Positions 40,509 to 48,347 of a stretch of 64,000 nucleotides of DNA are shown here, piece after piece. Source of the DNA: Streptomyces scabiei 87.22 (GTDB taxonomy: Bacteria > Actinomycetota > Actinomycetes > Streptomycetales > Streptomycetaceae); NCBI RefSeq assembly GCF_000091305.1, contig NC_013929.1, positions 5,394,001 to 5,458,000 of the forward strand. The letters run 5' to 3'. The notes under the pieces were generated by a model. The model saw only the letters and a program-made list of their open reading frames with translations. It was not told the origin of the DNA and made no database searches. Position 1 is the first letter of the stretch. The number at the start of each line of letters is the position of its first letter. Both the position numbers and the translations under genes were made by a program.

Positions 40509-41803
40509 GCAGGCACTCCCAGTTGGCGGCTGAAATGGTGCAGCTCGGGCAGGGCCCGGCGGCGGTCGCGGGCTGCCATGTCGGCGACCAGTTCGCGTAC
40601 GGCCGGGCGACGGATGTCCTGTGCCGCGCAGCTCTCGGCGATGCGCAGGGCCTGGTAGCCGTCGGCGAGTCTGCCCTGCTGACTGTAGGCGCGGGCGGTC
40701 TCCACCCAGAGGGCGGCTCGGCGCTCGGGGACGGGAATGTGCCGGCGCATGAGGGGGCGTGCGGTCTGCAGGGCTATGCCGGCGTCGCCGAAGGAGACGG
40801 CCGCGCTGACCTCGTGCAGGGCGACGTTGGTGGGGCTGAAGTTCGCCCAGGCGTCCGGTTGGTCGAAAGCGACGTAGCGGGCCACTTCCCTGGCCTCGGT
40901 GAGGAAGTCCCGGGTGGTGTCGCGGTCGCCGTTTCTGCTGGCGGCGGTCGCCCCGCGCAGCAGGAGCAGTCCGACCGCCGCCAGGTAGCGGGGGGAGCGC
41001 TGGTCGTAGGAGCCGGTGAGCTGGTCGGCGGTGTGGCGGACCATGTTCACGGCCTGGGCGGTGTGCTTGTCCCGTACGAGGACGTGGGCGTGCACGCGGA
41101 CGCTGGCGGCGAGGACGACCGGGTCTCCGGATCGTTCCGCCTCGGCCATGGCCCGACCGGCCGCGAGCCAGGCGTTGCCCTGGTCGGCTCGTTTCAGCAG
41201 CAGGCTCACCGATGTCTGGTAGGCGGTCGCGAGGAGCCCGGACGCCTCCGCCGAGCCGGAGGAACCACCGTCGGCGGCCAGGCGCAGGTCGGCGATCAGC
41301 CCCGGCAGGGCCTGCTCCAGTTCCGCGTAGTCGCACACGTAGAACATCCGGCGTACTGCCCGCAGCCGGTCCCGCAGCTCGTCGATGCCCAGGGCTTGTC
41401 CGGTGGTGGCGGGGCTTGGGCCCGGCATCAGAACCTGGATCAGGTCGTGATGCGCGGTGGTCGACGACGATGACGGCGACGGCGGGGCCGCGAGCGCGGC
41501 CACGCTCGCGGCGAGGAAGGTACGGCGGTGCATGTCCTCTGCTCCGGGCTCGGCGGCGGGGCCGGTGTCAGTAGCGGCTGCGAGGCCGAGACGGTGCGGC
41601 GGAATGTCCAGCACCTGCGCGACTTCGCGCAGCGTGCGCACGTCCTCCGTGCCCCTGCCGCTTTCCAGACGGCTCACCTTCGACTGGTGATACCCCAGTG
41701 CGGCGGCCACGTCCTTCTGCGAGCGCCGCTGTAAAGCACGTGCCTGACGGATCACTTCGCCGATCCGTCTCGCCTCGTTCTGTTCTTCGGCCATCTGCGC
41801 CAC
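40505..41803 (-). CDS. XRE regulator with TPR-like sensor domain
   Basis: The 432-residue protein, probably from GTG 41803 with AGGAGG four bases away, has an HTH at residues 14-70 (QARALQRRSQKDVAAALGYH; QSKVSRLESGRGTEDVRTLR). An Ala-rich linker and about 300 residues of helical repeats like TPRs follow (TAYQTSVSLLLKRADQGNAW). Such Streptomyces regulators are often paired with a neighbouring anti-sigma-type ATPase, as here on the other strand. It probably controls the divergent operon. Confidence 0.78.
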   Translation of the reverse strand: MAQMAEEQNEARRIGEVIRQARALQRRSQKDVAAALGYHQSKVSRLESGRGTEDVRTLREVAQVLDIPPHRLGLAAATDTGPAAEPGAEDMHRRTFLAASVAALAAPPSPSSSSTTAHHDLIQVLMPGPSPATTGQALGIDELRDRLRAVRRMFYVCDYAELEQALPGLIADLRLAADGGSSGSAEASGLLATAYQTSVSLLLKRADQGNAWLAAGRAMAEAERSGDPVVLAASVRVHAHVLVRDKHTAQAVNMVRHTADQLTGSYDQRSPRYLAAVGLLLLRGATAASRNGDRDTTRDFLTEAREVARYVAFDQPDAWANFSPTNVALHEVSAAVSFGDAGIALQTARPLMRRHIPVPERRAALWVETARAYSQQGRLADGYQALRIAESCAAQDIRRPAVRELVADMAARDRRRALPELHHFSRQLGVPA

Positions 41804-41836
41804 GGCCCCTCCTGCCGTCGCCGATCCTGCCTGCTC

Positions 41837-41896
41837 AACCGAGCGTAACCGAGCGGCGATTCACCGCGATGCAGCTCCTGCATAAGTGATGCAGCC
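41837..41896. promoter_or_regulatory. Divergent promoter region with operator-like repeats
   Basis: AACCGAGCG is repeated at 41837-41845 and 41847-41855. ATGCAG-CTC-CTGCAT is an inverted repeat at 41869-41883, and GATGCAGC occurs twice, 20 bases apart (41868 and 41888). All lie in the 167 bases between the XRE gene and the operon, where its regulator should bind. Confidence 0.5.
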
Positions 41897-41970
41897 CCAG
41901 CACACGGCGTAGTCCAGCTTGCCTCCGGAGCGGTTGCGTGGAGCAGCCGCACCGATCCAGGAGGCAGCTC

Positions 41971-42402
41971 ATGGAAGCGCACCAGATCCGATTCTCCGTT
42001 CACGGCACGGCTGCCGCCGCCCGCTCCGCGCGGCAGCAGCTCGCGAACGGGATACGACGCTGGGACGCCTCCCTCGACCAGGACCTGCTGAACACGGCAG
42101 AACTGGTCGCCGCCGAGCTGCTGACGAACGCGGTACGGCACGCGGGCCACGGCCCGATCTCGGCCGGCGCCCGCCTCGACGGCGAGCGTCTGCTGATCGA
42201 GGTGACCGATGCCAGCCACACGGTCCCGCGAGCCGGACTGCCGGACATGGAGGCAGAGGGCGGGCGCGGCCTGTTCCTCGTCGCCGCTCTGGCCGATCGC
42301 CACGGAGTCGACCCGCTGCCGTCCGGCAAACGCTGCTGGGCCGAGTTCAAGGTCGGCGGTCCTCTCCAGCCCTCACGACACGTTCCTCTGCAAAGGAGTT
42401 GA
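41971..42402 (+). CDS. ATP-binding anti-sigma (RsbW/SpoIIAB-like) protein
   Basis: The 143-residue protein starts at ATG 41971 with CAGGAGG upstream. A HATPase_c_2 domain is visible, with the N box TAELVAAELLTNAVRHAG near residue 45 and the G1 box GGRGLFLVAALADRHG near 105. Proteins like this inhibit alternative sigma factors or act as partners of XRE proteins in Streptomyces. It heads the block A operon, with 3 bases to the next gene, so it probably tunes expression of the pathway. Confidence 0.78.
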   Translation: MEAHQIRFSVHGTAAAARSARQQLANGIRRWDASLDQDLLNTAELVAAELLTNAVRHAGHGPISAGARLDGERLLIEVTDASHTVPRAGLPDMEAEGGRGLFLVAALADRHGVDPLPSGKRCWAEFKVGGPLQPSRHVPLQRS

Positions 42403-42405
42403 CGG

Positions 42406-43728
42406 TTGACAGCCGTACGGATCCCTCCAGTCGCCGCCGAAGTGGTGGCCATCCGACCCGGGAGCCCTCTCACCGGCTCCGTCACGGTCGACGGGTCCAA
42501 GAACGCAGCCCTGCCGCTCCTGGCCGCCGCGGCGGCGCTGCACCGCCCGGTGCACCTGGGCAACGTCCCCGCGAACGCAGACGTCGAGACGATGCTCGCC
42601 CTGCTCCAGCAGGCCGGCTGGCACACGACTCGACCCGTCAGCGACCCGCAGACCGCGGTGATCCTGCCGGGTCACAAGCCCGAGGCCGGGCCCGACCTCG
42701 ACATCGCCGCCCGCATCCGGGCCTCGTACTACCTCGTCCCCGCCCTACTCGGCACGTACGGGCGTGCCCGGCTCCCCTGGCCGGGCGGCTGCCGGATCGG
42801 GGAACGCGGCATGGAGCAGCACTTCAAGGTCTACGAACGCTTCGGCGACCGCACGACCGTCGACGACCACGGCTACGTCGTGGAAGCAGCCGGCACTCCC
42901 CGGGCCGGAACCGTTGCGATCACACTGCCCTTCCGCTCCCGAGGCGCGACCATCGCCGCTCTCCTGCGCGCGGTCGTGGCCGGACGGCCACTGCGGCTGG
43001 GGATGCCCAACCTCTCGCCGGAAGTGCTCGCTGTCGTGGAAGCGTTGCGGGCGGCTGGCTGGCAGTGCCGAGTGAGCGAGGCGCTTCTCGCCCTCGCGCC
43101 GTCCTTGTCCGTTCCTCCGGAGAGCATCGTCTGGCGGGTGCCCGGCGACAAGATCGAGGCCGGGACTCTGGCGTGCGCGGTCGCGGTCACAGGCGGCGAC
43201 GCGCGCATCTGCGGCGTACGCGCTGACGATGTCGTCCCCTTGGTCAGGGCCCTGCGATGGCTCGGGGTCCCCGCCGACATGGAGGACGACGTACTCACCG
43301 TCCGAGCGCGAGACAGCCGTCCCACCAGCCGGTCACTGCGAGCCGTCGCTTCCCTCGCCCCCAGTGGTCTGGACGCCGACTTCGAACCCTCCCTGATGGC
43401 CTTGGCCCTCACCCGCTCCGGCACCCACCTCTTCTCCGACACCATCAACCCCGGCCGCCACGGCAACCTGCTGCCGCAGCTGGCCCGTCTCGGTGCCGTG
43501 ATCCAGGAACTGTCCTCCACCAAGTGCCGTCTCACCGGTCCGCAGCAGTTGACCGGGGCCGGAGTCGAGGCCACCGACATCCGGACGGGCTCCGCCCTGC
43601 TCATCGCCGGCCTGACAGCGCACGGTGTCACCACCCTGGGCGGCCTCGACCAGCTCCGACGGGGCCACGCCGACCTCCCCATCAAGCTGTACGCCCTCGG
43701 CGCCGACATCTGCGAGGTCACGCCATGA
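42406..43728 (+). CDS. MurA/NikO-like enolpyruvyl transferase
   Basis: The 440-residue protein starts at TTG 42406 with AAAGGAG upstream. It has the EPSP/MurA double fold: DGSKNAALPL with the active Lys (residue 32), WPGGCRIGER with the reactive Cys (residue 129), an Asp/Glu stretch LDADFEP near 325, and ATDIRTGSALLIAG with Arg near 390. MurA forms enolpyruvyl-UDP-GlcNAc for cell wall. NikO/PolA relatives transfer enolpyruvate to UMP in nucleoside antibiotics. Because it sits in a mobile operon with nucleotide enzymes, the second kind of role is favoured; the acceptor is unknown. Confidence 0.83.
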   Translation: MTAVRIPPVAAEVVAIRPGSPLTGSVTVDGSKNAALPLLAAAAALHRPVHLGNVPANADVETMLALLQQAGWHTTRPVSDPQTAVILPGHKPEAGPDLDIAARIRASYYLVPALLGTYGRARLPWPGGCRIGERGMEQHFKVYERFGDRTTVDDHGYVVEAAGTPRAGTVAITLPFRSRGATIAALLRAVVAGRPLRLGMPNLSPEVLAVVEALRAAGWQCRVSEALLALAPSLSVPPESIVWRVPGDKIEAGTLACAVAVTGGDARICGVRADDVVPLVRALRWLGVPADMEDDVLTVRARDSRPTSRSLRAVASLAPSGLDADFEPSLMALALTRSGTHLFSDTINPGRHGNLLPQLARLGAVIQELSSTKCRLTGPQQLTGAGVEATDIRTGSALLIAGLTAHGVTTLGGLDQLRRGHADLPIKLYALGADICEVTP

Positions 43729-44960
43729 ACCGACAGTTACGGCAGGTCATCGCCACGACCGACGTCCACTCCGCCTTCGCTTCCCCCGCACCGATGGTCG
43801 CCCACCTCCACGCCGCCAGGGCCGCAAGCCTGATCGTGGACTGCGGCGACTTCTTCGAAGGCAGCGGCTTCTACCGCCTCGGCCAGGGCCAGATCGAGCA
43901 CGAGATCCTCACCAGCCTCTACGACTTGCTGGCCCCCGGCAATCACGGTTGGCGGCATCATTTCGAGCCGGGGCTGCGCGAGATGACCGTGTGCGCCAAC
44001 ACGACTGACGACGCTGGCAAGCCCCTCTTCGACCGCGTACGCATCGAGCAGATCGCCGGCCGACGCGTCGCCGTCACCGCAGTGATCGGAGCCCAGGCGT
44101 TCGACGCGATTCCCGCCGGCGATCGCATCGGGCACCACGTCACCGATCCTGCCCAGGCCCTGCGCGAGGTGATGCTCGAACACCACCACCGCGCCGACAC
44201 CTGGATCGTGCTGTCCCACTCCGGCTTCGACGAGGACCTGAAGCTGGCCGCCGCCTGCCCCTTCGCGGACGTCATCTTCGCTGGGCACTGCCACAGCGAC
44301 ACGTACGGTCCCGTAGCCGTCGGCGACACCCTCGTCGTCAAAGGACGCGAACTCGGCATCGGGTACGCCGTCGCAGAGCCCGTCGGGACCGGCTGGGCCG
44401 CCCGCAGGGGCACCTTCCCCAGCTCGCACGGGTGGCCCGAGGGCCTCGCCACGGTGCGAGACGAGATCGAACTCATCGACCGGAGGCTCGCGAGTCCGCT
44501 CGGGAACGTGAACGAGCCCTACCGCAATACCCCGTTGGACCGACACCAGTTGCTGACAGAGGTCGCCGGCCGACTGCACTCGGGCCTCGGCGCGGACGCG
44601 GTCGTCCTCAACGAGACCGCCCTGCGTTCCACGCCTCTCGGCGAAATGCTCACCCTCGGCGACCTGCTGACCATCGAGCCCTTCGACAACCAACTCGTCC
44701 ACGCCCACCTCTCCGACGACCACGCCCAGGACCACGAGAAGCTGCTCAGCGACCTCACCGCACGCGTCGGCCCCCTGGTCACCGCTCCCACTCCTCTGCC
44801 CCCGGCCACGAGCAGCGTGTTGACGACTGACTACCTCGCCAACAGCCACCTCGGCGGACGAACACATCAAGCCGGACTACGGCTCAGCCAAGCCGTACGA
44901 AGCGTCCTGGCCACACCCCTGGCAGGCACCGCCCCCACCGTCGCAGGAGGCGAGCGATGA
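43725..44960 (+). CDS. Intracellular 5'-nucleotidase-like metallophosphoesterase
   Basis: The 411-residue protein starts at ATG 43725, overlapping the upstream stop. The UshA-type metal motifs are in order: TTDVHSA, DCGDFFEGS, APGNHGW, VLSHSGF, and AGHCHSDTYG. A C-terminal domain with VVLNETALRSTPLGEMLTLG and EPFDNQLV fits the substrate-binding 5'-nucleotidase domain. Unlike UshA it has no signal peptide, so it should act in the cytoplasm on a nucleotide or nucleotide-sugar made by its neighbours. GNHGW in place of GNHE/D is a small departure. Confidence 0.82.
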   Translation: MNRQLRQVIATTDVHSAFASPAPMVAHLHAARAASLIVDCGDFFEGSGFYRLGQGQIEHEILTSLYDLLAPGNHGWRHHFEPGLREMTVCANTTDDAGKPLFDRVRIEQIAGRRVAVTAVIGAQAFDAIPAGDRIGHHVTDPAQALREVMLEHHHRADTWIVLSHSGFDEDLKLAAACPFADVIFAGHCHSDTYGPVAVGDTLVVKGRELGIGYAVAEPVGTGWAARRGTFPSSHGWPEGLATVRDEIELIDRRLASPLGNVNEPYRNTPLDRHQLLTEVAGRLHSGLGADAVVLNETALRSTPLGEMLTLGDLLTIEPFDNQLVHAHLSDDHAQDHEKLLSDLTARVGPLVTAPTPLPPATSSVLTTDYLANSHLGGRTHQAGLRLSQAVRSVLATPLAGTAPTVAGGER

Positions 44961-45496
44961 TCCTCACCGGGCCCGAGATCACCGCCGCTGCCCACGACGG
45001 ACGCCTGACCATCGCCCCCTTCGAACCGGAGCAGGTCAACCCCAACAGCTACAACGTCCGCCTCGGCCCCACCTTGCTGACCTACACCGACACCGTGATC
45101 GACGCCCACCGCCCCAACCCCACCCACGAGATCACGATCGGGAAGAGCGGATACGTACTCCGGCCCGGCGAGCTGTACCTCGGACACACCGTCGAACAGG
45201 TCGGCTCCAACACCTACGTACCGCTGCTCTTCGGCCGCTCCTCCGTCGGCAGGCTCGGGCTGTTCGTCGAGATCACCGCACCGATCGGCGACATCGGCTT
45301 CCACGGCCAGTGGACGCTGATGCTCTCCCCGATCCGCCCGCTACGGGTGTACGCGGGCATGCGCATCGGGCAGATCATGTTCTTCGTCTCCACCGGCTCC
45401 ATCGCCCCCTACCAGGGCAAATACCAGGACGCCGTCGGCCCGCAGCCCTCCGATTACTGGCGCGACACGGCCCCGCTCAAGGCGGTCGCCTCGTGA
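44957..45496 (+). CDS. dCTP-deaminase-like protein A (lacks catalytic Glu)
   Basis: The 179-residue protein has the deaminase/dUTPase jelly-roll fold. GRSSVGRLGL at residues 93-102 keeps the Ser and Arg used by dCTP deaminases to bind phosphates. But the position of the catalytic Glu reads TLML (Met122) and the His before it reads VEITA (Glu105). The next gene has the opposite pattern. Alone it is predicted inactive in deamination. It could be the phosphate-binding half of a mixed trimer, or bind nucleotides without reaction. Confidence 0.8.
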   Translation: MILTGPEITAAAHDGRLTIAPFEPEQVNPNSYNVRLGPTLLTYTDTVIDAHRPNPTHEITIGKSGYVLRPGELYLGHTVEQVGSNTYVPLLFGRSSVGRLGLFVEITAPIGDIGFHGQWTLMLSPIRPLRVYAGMRIGQIMFFVSTGSIAPYQGKYQDAVGPQPSDYWRDTAPLKAVAS

Positions 45497-46029
45497 TCCT
45501 CACCGGCCCCGCGATCAGCGCCGCCATCCAGGCAGGCGAGATCACGATCGACCCGTACGACCCTGCCCGCCTCTCCCCGAACGCCTACGACTGGCGACTC
45601 GGCGACACCATCCGTATTTGCGACGGAGACCTGGACGCAGCCGTCCCCACCGAGTGCGCCGAGCAGACGATCCCCGCCGCGGGCCTGGTTCTGAAGCCGG
45701 GTGTTCTCTACCTCGGCGTCACGCTGGAGAGGACGGGCTCCGAGTTGTACGCGCAGATGCTCAACGGCGATCGGACCATCGGTGCGCTCGGCATCTGGGT
45801 CCACGTCTCCGCCCCGCTGGGCCACCAAGGCCATGCCATCCGCTGGACCCTGGAGATCCGTGCCGCCCGGCCGGTTCGCATCTACGCGGGCATGACCTTC
45901 GGCAAGCTCGTCTTCCTCAGCGCCTTCGGCACGCCGGCCAGCTACCAGCTGCAGGGCGCCAAGTACGCGGCGACGGACGGCATCGACATCTCCCGCCTCT
46001 ACGAAGAGAACCCCGGAGGAGTCCGATGA
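45493..46029 (+). CDS. dCTP-deaminase-like protein B (keeps Glu, lacks GRSS site)
   Basis: The 178-residue protein starts at GTG 45493, overlapping protein A. The N-terminus MILTGPAISAAI is nearly the same as in A (MILTGPEITAAA), so the pair arose by duplication. It keeps WVHVSA and the catalytic Glu in WTLEI (Glu121), but the phosphate motif reads GDRTIGALGI (92-101), losing both Ser and the second Arg. Deaminase active sites are made by residues from adjacent subunits, so A and B may work only together. Confidence 0.8.
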   Translation: MILTGPAISAAIQAGEITIDPYDPARLSPNAYDWRLGDTIRICDGDLDAAVPTECAEQTIPAAGLVLKPGVLYLGVTLERTGSELYAQMLNGDRTIGALGIWVHVSAPLGHQGHAIRWTLEIRAARPVRIYAGMTFGKLVFLSAFGTPASYQLQGAKYAATDGIDISRLYEENPGGVR

Positions 46030-47141
46030 CCCCGCAACCGACCTCTGGGCCGCTGGCCGCCACCCTGCTGGATCTGCCCGTCGGAAGCCCGGGAGGCAGC
46101 GTCGAACTCTTCCTCGACCTCTACACGGGCGAGCAACCGCTCATCCCGGCGCGGGCGTTCATGCTCGCCCCCACCGGCCCCCGACCTCCCCTCCGGGCCG
46201 GCCTCGACCTCCTCCATGTCCCCGGGAAGTGCCTGGAGGGCCCAGCCTTCAGCCGATACGTAGCCGCCCTGCGCTCGGCACTGACGGCCGCGATCGACCC
46301 GACCCGGATCGACGTCCTGCACCTGCAGCACCTCACCTTCGGCGCCACCCCCGCCCTGATCCGCGCGCTCCCCGCACACCCCCGCATCGCGCTGGTCCAC
46401 GGCACCGACCTGCTGTATGCCGAGGCCCACCGCGACCAGCTCCAGGTACTGCACGAGACGACGAAGGCCGCCGACGCCATCGTTGTCCCCACCAACGCGA
46501 TGGCCGACCAACTCCGCAAACTGGTCCCGCTGGTCAACCGCCGCAAGATCACCCACATCCCTTGGGGCATCCCCGACCACCTGATCACCGACCCACCGGC
46601 CCGGCCTCCCCGCTCGCCGACGAGCCATCTGCGGCTGTTGTACGCGGGTCGACTCACGGCCGAGAAGGGCGTCGAGGCCCTGGTGAAGAGCCTGGCCTCG
46701 GTACCGGGAATCGAACTCAGCGTCGCCGCACCCCAAGCCCACTTCCACACCCTGACCCCGCTCCTGCAACGAGCCGGCGTACGAGCCCGCTACCTCGGCT
46801 GGCTCCGCCGCCCACAGCTGTGGAAAACCTTCACCGAGCACGACCTCCTGGTCATGCCCTCCACCACCCTGGAGGCCATGGGCCTGGTCGCACTGGAGGC
46901 CCAAGCCTGCGGCCTCCCCGTCCTCTACCAACCCGTACCCGGCCTCAGCGAAGCCCTCGCCGCCTCCGGCGTGGCAACCGACTTCACCAACCCCGCCGCC
47001 CTCGCCCGCGACCTGGACCGGCTACGCACGACACCTGGCCTGCTCCCGGCCCTCCGTCAGGCGGGCCACGGGAACGCCGCCCGCTACCCGCTCTCCGCCA
47101 CCGCCCAGGCCCTGGCCGACCTGAGCCGCCAGCTCACCTAG
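46026..47141 (+). CDS. GT4-family glycosyltransferase
   Basis: The 371-residue protein starts at ATG 46026, overlapping the upstream stop. The GT-B fold shows SPGGSVELFLDLY near residue 20, a C-terminal LRLLYAGRLTAEKGVEALVK with the nucleotide-sugar region near 205, and EAMGLVALEAQACGLPVLYQ, the E-x7-E motif with acidic catalytic residue near 300. No membrane segment, so cytosolic. It may attach a sugar to the product of the enolpyruvyl transferase pathway. Donor and acceptor unknown. Confidence 0.85.
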   Translation: MTPQPTSGPLAATLLDLPVGSPGGSVELFLDLYTGEQPLIPARAFMLAPTGPRPPLRAGLDLLHVPGKCLEGPAFSRYVAALRSALTAAIDPTRIDVLHLQHLTFGATPALIRALPAHPRIALVHGTDLLYAEAHRDQLQVLHETTKAADAIVVPTNAMADQLRKLVPLVNRRKITHIPWGIPDHLITDPPARPPRSPTSHLRLLYAGRLTAEKGVEALVKSLASVPGIELSVAAPQAHFHTLTPLLQRAGVRARYLGWLRRPQLWKTFTEHDLLVMPSTTLEAMGLVALEAQACGLPVLYQPVPGLSEALAASGVATDFTNPAALARDLDRLRTTPGLLPALRQAGHGNAARYPLSATAQALADLSRQLT

Positions 47142-47241
47142 AACGACCAGCGCCAACTGCCGTCCGACACGCCATTGCCCCGCCCCACCCACCCCCATCA
47201 CTACGCTGACCGGCGGGATGCCCACGGCGAACAGGGAGACC

Positions 47242-48285
47242 ATGACGTACTGCACCGACCACATCGAAACCCTGCTCGACGAAGGCGTCCGCGACAAGGT
47301 CTACCCCGGCGCCGTCTGGGCCGTCGGCGACGCCTCGGGCATCCGGGCCCAAGGCACCACAGGAGTTCTCGACCCCGACGAACCGAACGCTCCGATGCGG
47401 CCCGACACCGTCTTCGACGCCGCGAGCCTCACCAAGATCCTCGCCGTCTGGTCCTCCGTCGGAGCCCTGTGGGAGGAAGGCAAACTCGACCTCGACTCCC
47501 CACTGGGCGAGTTCTGGGCGGAGGTCGACGGCCACCCGCTCGCGCCTGTGACTGCTCGCCAACTCCTCACCCACACCGCTGGTGTCCCGCTACGGGCCCA
47601 ACTGAAGAACCTGTACGGCACCGACCCCCAGGACATCCGCGACGGCGTACTGCACGAAGCCCTGCACCGCCCGCCGGGCGAGGCCGTCGAGTACACCGAC
47701 CGAGCCGCCCTCATCCTCGGCTACCTCGCCGAACACCTCTCCGGTCAGCCCCTCGACCAGCTCGCCACGGAACGGACCTGGCAGCCCCTGGGCATGAACT
47801 CCACCCGCTTCGGCCCCCTACCCGCCGAGACGGCCGCCCGATGCGCGCCCACCGAACTCGACCCGGACACCAACACCCACCTCAAGGGCATCGCCCACGA
47901 CTTCTCGGCCCGCCTCCTCGGCGGCGTATGCGGCATCGCCGGCGCCTTCACGGTCCTCGACGACCTCGCCCGCTTCCTGCGTTACATGCTGGACCAGAAC
48001 AGCGTCCAGGAGCGGGCAGGATTTGGGTCCGCGTGGACGGCGGAGTCACTCACCACGCAGACAGGCTCCCTGACTCCCGCGCGCGGTCTCTTCTGGCACC
48101 CCGCACCCAGCGTCGATCCTTCCGACGGCATCTGGGTCCACTACGGCTTCACGGGGACCGGCATGTGGATCTCCCCCCGGCTCCAACGGTGGGCGGTCCT
48201 GCTGACCAATAAGCTCTACTACACCCGCGACCGACAACCCCTGACGGACATCCGCAACACCTTCCGCGCATCTGTCTTCAACTGA
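47242..48285 (+). CDS. Serine hydrolase, class C beta-lactamase/esterase-like
   Basis: The 347-residue protein starts at ATG 47242 with AGGGAG. The triad is visible: Ser-x-x-Lys in AASLTKIL near residue 65, Tyr in VEYTDRAALILG near 155, and HYGFTGTG near 302. There is no signal peptide. Members hydrolyse esters, amides or D-amino acid peptides. Separated from the GT4 gene by 100 bases, it may be in the same transcript and could tailor or inactivate the cluster product. Confidence 0.8.
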   Translation: MTYCTDHIETLLDEGVRDKVYPGAVWAVGDASGIRAQGTTGVLDPDEPNAPMRPDTVFDAASLTKILAVWSSVGALWEEGKLDLDSPLGEFWAEVDGHPLAPVTARQLLTHTAGVPLRAQLKNLYGTDPQDIRDGVLHEALHRPPGEAVEYTDRAALILGYLAEHLSGQPLDQLATERTWQPLGMNSTRFGPLPAETAARCAPTELDPDTNTHLKGIAHDFSARLLGGVCGIAGAFTVLDDLARFLRYMLDQNSVQERAGFGSAWTAESLTTQTGSLTPARGLFWHPAPSVDPSDGIWVHYGFTGTGMWISPRLQRWAVLLTNKLYYTRDRQPLTDIRNTFRASVFN

Positions 48286-48347
48286 GCCTGTTGGCTGGAT
48301 GGCACCTAACCTGTCCTGACCGGCATCCGCCCGTTGGCGTTGGGCCC

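Noticed and set aside
42406-43728. Ordinary housekeeping murA
   Set aside because: It is located inside a mobile element within a regulated nucleotide-enzyme operon and is divergent from typical MurA, although the key residues are present. A housekeeping role cannot be fully excluded.
44957-45496. Standard functional dCTP deaminase or dUTPase
   Set aside because: The catalytic Glu position is Met and the His position is Glu, so it does not match either enzyme on its own.
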